Shown here piece by piece: positions 58,682-64,000 of a stretch of 64,000 bases of DNA. The stretch covers positions 1-64,000 of the forward strand of contig NZ_JAIQCL010000011.1 of NCBI RefSeq assembly GCF_020023385.1. Direction: 5' to 3'. The notes beneath the pieces are model-generated. The model made no database searches, was not told the origin of the DNA, and saw only the letters and a list, made by a program, of their open reading frames with translations. This stretch comes from Planococcus circulans (GTDB lineage: Bacteria; Bacillota; Bacilli; Bacillales_A; Planococcaceae). Both the position numbers and the translations under genes were made by a program. Each line of letters opens with the position of its first letter. The first letter of the stretch is position 1.

Positions 58682-59611
58682 ATGAAACGTTATTTACTGC
58701 AGCGAATCGGCTTTATGCTCATTACGCTTTTCATCATTGTGACAGCGACCTTTTTCCTGATGCAGCTGTTGCCGGGTACGCCATTCACCAATCCGGAGAA
58801 ATTGACCGATAGCCAGCTGGCTATTTTGAACGCTAAATATGGGCTGGATCAGCCGGTCGCCATCCAATACATCCAGTACATCGGCAACCTGGTACAAGGT
58901 GACTTGGGTTATTCGTTTCAGCATGAAGGACGGACGGTCACCAGCATGATCAGTGATCGGATCGGCCCTTCAGCATTTATCGGGTTGCAGGCGTTGGTTA
59001 TTGGAGCAATTATCGGGCTTGTATTAGGAATTGTTTCCGCCTTGAAGCATAATTCCGTTCTGGATTATGGCTCAGTGACATTAGCCGTCTTGGGAATGTC
59101 AATTCCGTCATTCGTCTTCGCAGCATTGCTGCAATACTATGTGGGCGTTAAATTGGAATGGCTGCCTGTCGCTTTATGGGAAGGCTATTCTAGTACGCTG
59201 CTGCCCTCGATTGCTTTGTCAGTGACCGTGACGGCTACAGTTGCAAGATTTATCCGCAGTGAAATGCTCGAAGTGATCGGCCAGGATTACATCATCACAG
59301 CGAGAGCAAAGGGTTTGAAAGAAAATCAGGTCATTGTGAAGCACGTCATCCGCAATGCACTGATTCCGGTGGTCACGATGCTTGGGCCGCTTGCGGTGTC
59401 GATTATGACGGGAACCTTGGTCATCGAAAAGATATTCGCAGTGCCCGGACTTGGTGAACAATTCACCTTGTCGATTCTGGTATTGGATTATAGCGTAATC
59501 ATGGGAATCACCATTTTCTATAGCGCTTTGTTCATTTTTGTGGTCTTTGTTGTAGACATTATCTACAGCTTCCTGGATCCACGCATTAATTATAAGGGGG
59601 AATCAGCATGA
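58682..59611 (+). CDS. oppB: Oligopeptide ABC transporter permease OppB
   Basis: 309-aa permease. N-terminal membrane helix (RIGFMLITLFIIVTATFFLMQ) with the OppB-type PGTPF loop, then a BPD_transp_1 core of five helices and the EAA-type loop ITARAKGLKENQVIVKHVIRNALIPV. GAGGTG precedes the ATG. Overlaps oppC by 4 nt. Confidence 0.96.
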   Translation: MKRYLLQRIGFMLITLFIIVTATFFLMQLLPGTPFTNPEKLTDSQLAILNAKYGLDQPVAIQYIQYIGNLVQGDLGYSFQHEGRTVTSMISDRIGPSAFIGLQALVIGAIIGLVLGIVSALKHNSVLDYGSVTLAVLGMSIPSFVFAALLQYYVGVKLEWLPVALWEGYSSTLLPSIALSVTVTATVARFIRSEMLEVIGQDYIITARAKGLKENQVIVKHVIRNALIPVVTMLGPLAVSIMTGTLVIEKIFAVPGLGEQFTLSILVLDYSVIMGITIFYSALFIFVVFVVDIIYSFLDPRINYKGESA

Positions 59612-60666
59612 CGAAAAACACACCACACCTTCCCCCGCATCAGGACCTGCAGGCACAAAATCAATATGCCTACGATGACATTCCATCAGACTTATTTGTG
59701 AAAGCGCCGCTGGATCAGCGAAAAAGCGAAGAAATCGGAACGCCGTCGGTATCTTTCTGGAAAGAAGCTTTTCAGCGTCTCGTCAAAAATAAAGGGGCCA
59801 TGATTTCGCTCGTACTGCTCATTTTCTTGATTGTGCTGGCGTTGATTGGGCCAAGCATGAATGAGTTTTCCTACCGCGAACAAAATCTGGTGCATTCCAA
59901 CATGCCACCGAAAGTTCAAGGCTTGGAATGGCTGGGCTTCAATGGTCAAAATTCCCAGGGCGTGGATGAGTACGCTGAGCGGGAAGTCCAGATCAATTAC
60001 TGGTTCGGAACAGATGAATTCGGCCGCGATCTTTGGACGCGGGTATGGAAAGGGACGCAAATTTCCTTGTTCATCGCTTTAGTGGCCGCCTTTCTCGATT
60101 TGGTGATCGGCGTCATTTATGGCGGCATCTCTTCATTTTATGGAGGGCGCATCGATAATGTCATGCAGCGGATCATCGAAATCCTGATGGGAATTCCGAA
60201 CTTGATTGTCATCATCCTCTTCATCCTGGTCCTGGAGCCGGGCATTACCTCTATTATTCTCGCGATGGTCATCACTGGCTGGGTCGGCATGGCACGTGTG
60301 GTGCGTGGCCAGGTGCTGCAGTTGAAAGGGCAGGAATTTGTACTGGCGTCACGGACGCTTGGTGCCTCGAATCCACGGCTGATTTCAAAGCATCTTCTGC
60401 CGAATGTCATGGGACCGATCATCGTAACAGTCATGTTCACGATTCCGACCGCTATTTTCTTTGAAGCGTTTTTGAGTTTTATCGGCCTTGGGCTGCAGGC
60501 GCCTCTCGCATCGCTTGGTGTATTGATTGAAGACGGCTACAAATCAATGCGGTATTTTCCGTATAAATTGATTTTCCCGGCTTTGGTCATCAGCATCATC
60601 ATGATTTCATTCAACTTGCTTGGCGACGGTCTGCGTGATGCATTAGATCCGAAAATGAGAAAATAG
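59608..60666 (+). CDS. oppC: Oligopeptide ABC transporter permease OppC
   Basis: 352-aa permease with a long hydrophilic N-terminus (about 60 residues) before the first helix (MISLVLLIFLIVLALIG), and the EAA loop LASRTLGASNPRLISKHLLPNVMGPI. GTDEFGRDLWTRVWKGTQISL is typical OppC. Thirteen nt before oppD. Confidence 0.96.
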   Translation: MTKNTPHLPPHQDLQAQNQYAYDDIPSDLFVKAPLDQRKSEEIGTPSVSFWKEAFQRLVKNKGAMISLVLLIFLIVLALIGPSMNEFSYREQNLVHSNMPPKVQGLEWLGFNGQNSQGVDEYAEREVQINYWFGTDEFGRDLWTRVWKGTQISLFIALVAAFLDLVIGVIYGGISSFYGGRIDNVMQRIIEILMGIPNLIVIILFILVLEPGITSIILAMVITGWVGMARVVRGQVLQLKGQEFVLASRTLGASNPRLISKHLLPNVMGPIIVTVMFTIPTAIFFEAFLSFIGLGLQAPLASLGVLIEDGYKSMRYFPYKLIFPALVISIIMISFNLLGDGLRDALDPKMRK

Positions 60667-60679
60667 GGGAGGGTTCACC

Positions 60680-61702
60680 ATGAGCAATACTATTCTGACA
60701 GTCGATAACCTGCACGTGGCATTTAAAACCCAAACCGGTAAACTGACAGCGGTGCGGGGAGTCAACTTTGAATTGAAAAAAGGCGAGACGCTGGCGATTG
60801 TCGGCGAATCCGGTTCAGGCAAGTCGGTCACCGCCAAATCCATTATGCAGCTGTTGCCGGCAGCCACTACCGAAGTGACCAAAGGCGACATTGTCTATAA
60901 TGGCAACAGTTTGTTGAAGATGTCCAAACGACAAATCACCGACTTGCGTGGCTCTGAAATTTCGATGGTTTTCCAGGATCCGATGACTTCGCTGAATCCG
61001 ACAATGAAAGTCGGCAAACAGATCATGGAAGGCGTTCAACGTCATGAGCAGCTGACAAAAGCGCAGGCGCGTGAGCGGGCGCTGGAAATGCTCAAGCTGG
61101 TCGGGATTCCGCAAGCGGAAAGCCGGCTCGACAATTACCCGCATCAATTTTCGGGCGGTATGAGGCAGCGCGTGGTCATTGCATTGGCGCTTGCCTGCAA
61201 CCCGAAAGTGCTGATTGCGGACGAACCGACAACGGCACTTGATGTCACCATTCAGGCGCAGATTCTGGATTTGATGAAGGATCTGCAAAAGAAAACGGAA
61301 ACTGCCATCATTTTGATCACCCATGATTTGGGCGTGGTCGCCAATATGGCCGATCGGGTCGCTGTCATGTATGGCGGCAAAATTGTGGAGCAGGGAACGC
61401 TGGATGAAATCTTTTACAATCCGCAGCATCCCTATACATTGGGCCTGCTGCAATCCATGCCGAAGCTCAATGAAGACCGATCGCAGCCGCTTATGCCGAT
61501 CGCAGGCTCACCGCCCAATCTGGCAACGCTTGGAGAAGGCTGTGCATTTGCTGCACGGTGTCCGCATACGATGTCGGTATGCCATACCTATACACCGCGC
61601 GATACGGTGACGGAAACAGGCCATTCTGTGGCTTGCTGGCTACAGGATGATCGGGTATCGGCATCACGTGATCTTGTAGAGACAGGCAGTTCTTCTTCGT
61701 AA
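60680..61702 (+). CDS. oppD: Oligopeptide ABC transporter ATPase OppD
   Basis: 340-aa ATPase. Walker A GESGSGKSVT, Q-loop FQDPMTSLNPTM, signature FSGGMRQRV, Walker B LIADEPTTALD, H-loop ITHDLGVVA, and the C-terminal oligopeptide-type extension with CxxC-like cysteine cluster (CAFAARCPHTMSVC) of DppD/OppD proteins, which binds an iron-sulfur cluster in some members. No oppF partner follows; a terminator and the convergent pxp genes do. Confidence 0.96.
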   Translation: MSNTILTVDNLHVAFKTQTGKLTAVRGVNFELKKGETLAIVGESGSGKSVTAKSIMQLLPAATTEVTKGDIVYNGNSLLKMSKRQITDLRGSEISMVFQDPMTSLNPTMKVGKQIMEGVQRHEQLTKAQARERALEMLKLVGIPQAESRLDNYPHQFSGGMRQRVVIALALACNPKVLIADEPTTALDVTIQAQILDLMKDLQKKTETAIILITHDLGVVANMADRVAVMYGGKIVEQGTLDEIFYNPQHPYTLGLLQSMPKLNEDRSQPLMPIAGSPPNLATLGEGCAFAARCPHTMSVCHTYTPRDTVTETGHSVACWLQDDRVSASRDLVETGSSSS

Positions 61703-61713
61703 ACTAGACAGTC

Positions 61714-61753
61714 AAAAAACCAGTAAGGCCAATTGGCCTTACTGGTTTTTTTT
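61714..61753. terminator. Bidirectional terminator oppD / pxpA
   Basis: AAAAAACCAGTAAGGCC pairs with GGCCTTACTGGTTTTTT around AATT. Very strong, works for both convergent operons. Confidence 0.95.
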
Positions 61754-61794
61754 GCTGTGGGCAAGAGGCTTAAAAAAGTCTGTTGTTGCCGTTA

Positions 61795-62565
61795 TTAAAC
61801 GAATTCGCCTACTTTTGCGATGTCGATCCCGGCTTCTTTCAAGGATTTTGAAATCCGGATGGCAAAATCTAGTGCGTGGATACCGTCACCGTGAATGCAG
61901 ATGGTATCCGCCTGTAGCTCAGTATCGGTCTGGTCAACGGTCGCCACTTTGTTTTCCTTGACCATCCGAATGACTTGGTCGATGGCAACCTGCGAATCGG
62001 TGATCAACGCGTTGCTTTGTGTCCTCGGTGTCAACGAGCCGTCCCTTTGATAAGTTCGGTCGGAAAACACTTCATTGGCCGTCCGCAATCCTATTTTCTC
62101 TCCGGCTTTGATGATTTCACTGCCGGATAATCCGAACAGCACCAGCTCCGGATCGATTTTGTAGACAGCTTCCGCAATGGCTTCAGACAAGGCAGCATCT
62201 TTAACTGCCATATTGTATAAGGCGCCATGCGCTTTGACATGCTGCAGCTGTCCGCCTTCGGCTTTGACAAAGCCCGACAAGGCACCAATCTGATACACGG
62301 TCAAATCGTAGGCTTCCTGAGGCGACAAGGCGATGTTCCGGCGGCCAAAGCCAACCAGGTCCTGCAAACCGGGATGGGCACCAATCCCGACGTTCTTATC
62401 GAGAGCCAGTTGAACTGTTTTTCGCATCGTCGACGGATCGCCGGCGTGGAAGCCGCAGGCGATATTCGCTGATGTTATGTAATCGAGTATTTCTTCATCA
62501 TTGCCCATCCGGTAGGCTCCGAAACTTTCTCCCATATCGCAATTCAAATCCACTTTATTGATCAT
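61795..62565 (-). CDS. pxpA: 5-oxoprolinase subunit A (LamB/YcsF)
   Basis: 256-aa subunit of the ATP-dependent 5-oxoprolinase PxpABC, which opens pyroglutamate to glutamate. Typical start [22 protein letters not shown] and [16 protein letters not shown] with conserved His and Asp, [28 protein letters not shown] 62565 is preferred because GGGAGG lies 8 nt upstream; ATG 62571 and 62580 are closer to or before it. Last gene of the minus-strand pxpB-pxpC-pxpA unit; overlaps pxpC by 4 nt. Confidence 0.93.
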   Translation of the reverse strand: MINKVDLNCDMGESFGAYRMGNDEEILDYITSANIACGFHAGDPSTMRKTVQLALDKNVGIGAHPGLQDLVGFGRRNIALSPQEAYDLTVYQIGALSGFVKAEGGQLQHVKAHGALYNMAVKDAALSEAIAEAVYKIDPELVLFGLSGSEIIKAGEKIGLRTANEVFSDRTYQRDGSLTPRTQSNALITDSQVAIDQVIRMVKENKVATVDQTDTELQADTICIHGDGIHALDFAIRISKSLKEAGIDIAKVGEFV

Positions 62566-63542
62566 GTCCATTCCTCCCATTTTAATTGGATGGCGGCTTT
62601 CAATTCCCGGATCGATTGTTCCTGCTCGATCAACCGCTGCTGGGCATTGGCCAGGGAAATCTCCTTGAAGCGCAACTGCTGGCCAGGCTTTAATTGGCTG
62701 ATGAGCGGCAAATCGACAGAAGCGGCCTGTCCGATTTTTGGATAGCCTCCTGTCGTTTGGCGGTCTGCCAGCAATACAATCGGATTGCCGTCTGCTGGTA
62801 CTTGGACAGAGCCGAAAGCCACCGCTTCCGAAATCAGTTCTGCAGGAGTTTCGAGTGACAGGCGAGGACCTTCCAACCGGTAGCCCATGCGGTCTGAGTT
62901 GGAAGAAACGGCAAAAGCTTCATTGAAAATCCGCTTTTTGCTGTCTGCATCGAATACATCGAATTGTCGTCCCGTCATCATGCGAATCACCGGTTCATCA
63001 AAATAACGGACAGGCGGCACAAGCCAATCAAACTCGTTTTCGGTGTTCTGTTGTAATGCTTTTTGCTGCTGAGGTGTCATTTGGCCAACTGCAAGCAAGT
63101 CTCCTTTTTCCAGCGCGCGCCCTTGAAAACCACCAATTCCAGCACGCAGGTAAGTGGATCTGCTGCCCATAACTAGCGGAACATCGATGCCGCCCGCAAT
63201 TGCCAAGTAACAGCGGGCGCCTATTCGAGGCTCACCAAACGTTAGGGTGCTGCCTTTGGCGACAGTGAGCATCCGCCACATTTTAACGGCCACGCCATCT
63301 ATCTCAGGTTCCAGGTCTCCACCGCATAAAGCGATGTTGGCATCTTCGGCGAATTCGATCACCGGCCCCATCAAGGTGATTTCAAGTGTGGCAGCCTGTT
63401 CCTCATTGCCGACCAACAAATTGGCTAGCCGGTGTGCAATAGGATCCATAGCGCCGCTGGCAATGACGCCATATTTCTGGAAGCCGGTCCGACCCAGATC
63501 CTGTACAGTGGTCTGCAGGCCGCTTTTACGGATTTTCAGCAT
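62562..63542 (-). CDS. pxpC: 5-oxoprolinase subunit C
   Basis: 326-aa KipA/biotin-dependent-carboxylase-like (AHS2) subunit. Conserved [23 protein letters not shown] at the N-terminus, [49 protein letters not shown] and [13 protein letters not shown]. PxpC and PxpB form the ATP-using part of 5-oxoprolinase. Overlaps pxpB by 17 nt. Confidence 0.94.
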   Translation of the reverse strand: MLKIRKSGLQTTVQDLGRTGFQKYGVIASGAMDPIAHRLANLLVGNEEQAATLEITLMGPVIEFAEDANIALCGGDLEPEIDGVAVKMWRMLTVAKGSTLTFGEPRIGARCYLAIAGGIDVPLVMGSRSTYLRAGIGGFQGRALEKGDLLAVGQMTPQQQKALQQNTENEFDWLVPPVRYFDEPVIRMMTGRQFDVFDADSKKRIFNEAFAVSSNSDRMGYRLEGPRLSLETPAELISEAVAFGSVQVPADGNPIVLLADRQTTGGYPKIGQAASVDLPLISQLKPGQQLRFKEISLANAQQRLIEQEQSIRELKAAIQLKWEEWT

Positions 63543-64000
63543 CTGGATCTTCCCCCCCCCACGTATGATAGTCTTCTTCTGAAATTTCCCGGAAAATAAC
63601 TTTGTCTCCTGCCCGAAGCAGGCTGGGAATTTCGTTTTCAGGCCGAAACAGGCGAAGCGGCGTTCTGCCGATCAATTGCCAGCCGCCCGGTGTTTCGATC
63701 GGATAGACGCCGGTCTGCATACCGGCAATGCCTACTGTCCGTTCGGGAATGCGGAGACGCGGCGAATCGCGCCTTGGTGCTGAAATTTGTTCGGACATCC
63801 CGCTGAGAAAAGGAAAACCGGGGGCGAAACCGATCATGTTGACCGAATAAGTGCCTGCGGTATGGATGTCGATGACTTCGCGTGGAGTCAGTCCATTATG
63901 CTGCGCTACGAACTCCAGATCAGGACCGAACTCACCGCCATAACAGACGGGAATTTCAACGGTGCTAAATTCGACAGCCAGATCATCGCCGGGATGCATC
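63526..64000 (-). CDS. pxpB: 5-oxoprolinase subunit B, N-terminus cut by window end
   Basis: Partial: the last ~158 aa of the KipI/AHS1 subunit are visible. Typical PxpB sequence: IPVCYGGEFGPDLEFVAQHNGL, IDIHTAGTYSVNMIGFAPGFPFLSGM, and GGWQLIGRTPLRLF. The true start lies beyond 64000; the Met near the border is internal. Near its C-terminus the coding strand contains a run of nine G (63552-63560 on the plus strand as C), just before the pxpC start. Confidence 0.9.
   Translation of the reverse strand, partial: MHPGDDLAVEFSTVEIPVCYGGEFGPDLEFVAQHNGLTPREVIDIHTAGTYSVNMIGFAPGFPFLSGMSEQISAPRRDSPRLRIPERTVGIAGMQTGVYPIETPGGWQLIGRTPLRLFRPENEIPSLLRAGDKVIFREISEEDYHTWGGEDPDAENP

Noticed and set aside
60815-61453. 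Minus-strand frame of 212 codons opposite oppD
   Set aside because: Mirror of the conserved OppD sequence; His/Arg/Gln-rich shadow.

Overview
The window looks like a chromosome segment of a motile Gram-positive Bacillales bacterium, most likely a member of the Planococcaceae (Planococcus or Planomicrobium type). This rests on gene families and order (CitR/CitA, RocF, SigW/RsiW, CdaA/CdaR/GlmM/GlmS, a B. subtilis-type fla operon with FliY, FlhO/FlhP, FlhF/FlhG and SigD), on strong GGAGG ribosome binding sites, on SigA-, SigW- and SigD-type promoters, and on long palindromic intergenic repeats. No phage, plasmid, intact insertion sequence or CRISPR array was seen.

Layout. 1-421: end of a tRNA cluster (Val partial, Tyr, Gln, Lys, Ala). 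492-4115: citA with divergent citR, a GNAT acetyltransferase and arginase. 4281-11249: envelope stress and cell-wall block: SigW promoter, sigW-rsiW, cdaA-cdaR-glmM, then glmS behind a SigA promoter and a glmS ribozyme. 11456-14764: an RsbR-like STAS protein, an NCS1 permease and an SRPBCC protein. 14939-18266: a tightly packed HD-GYP phosphodiesterase, DUF3307 and class III nucleotidyl cyclase unit. 18373-53156: one almost uninterrupted flagellar locus of about 35 kb. 53306-56506: small metabolic or unknown genes (NAT-like, HAD, unknown, Nudix, DUF3899). 56642-61702: an oligopeptide ABC transporter (oppABCD, no oppF). 61795-64000: 5-oxoprolinase genes pxpBCA on the minus strand, pxpB cut by the window end.

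The flagellar locus brings together genes that B. subtilis keeps in several places: fliW-csrA-hag, a FlgJ-like glucosaminidase, flaG-fliD-fliT-fliS, motAB with fliL, the yvyF-flgM-flgN-flgK-flgL operon, flhO-flhP on the minus strand, and the long flgB...sigD-swrB-yaaR-pilZ operon. Three well-matched SigD promoters lie in front of hag, flaG and yvyF. The chemotaxis genes of the B. subtilis fla/che operon (cheB, A, W, C, D, Y) and ylxF are missing from it.

The most interesting signal is regulatory. The flgB operon leader carries a clear GEMM-I cyclic-di-GMP riboswitch followed by mutually exclusive antiterminator and terminator hairpins. The same neighbourhood encodes an HD-GYP c-di-GMP phosphodiesterase, a stand-alone PilZ protein that ends the flagellar operon, a class III cyclase with an apparently intact adenylate-type active site (unusual for Bacillales), and the c-di-AMP synthase CdaA. 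The window is therefore rich in nucleotide second-messenger genes placed next to the motility genes. Two long palindromic repeats split the flgB operon between flgC and fliE, and a perfect 126-bp tandem duplication of another palindrome lies between oppA and oppB.
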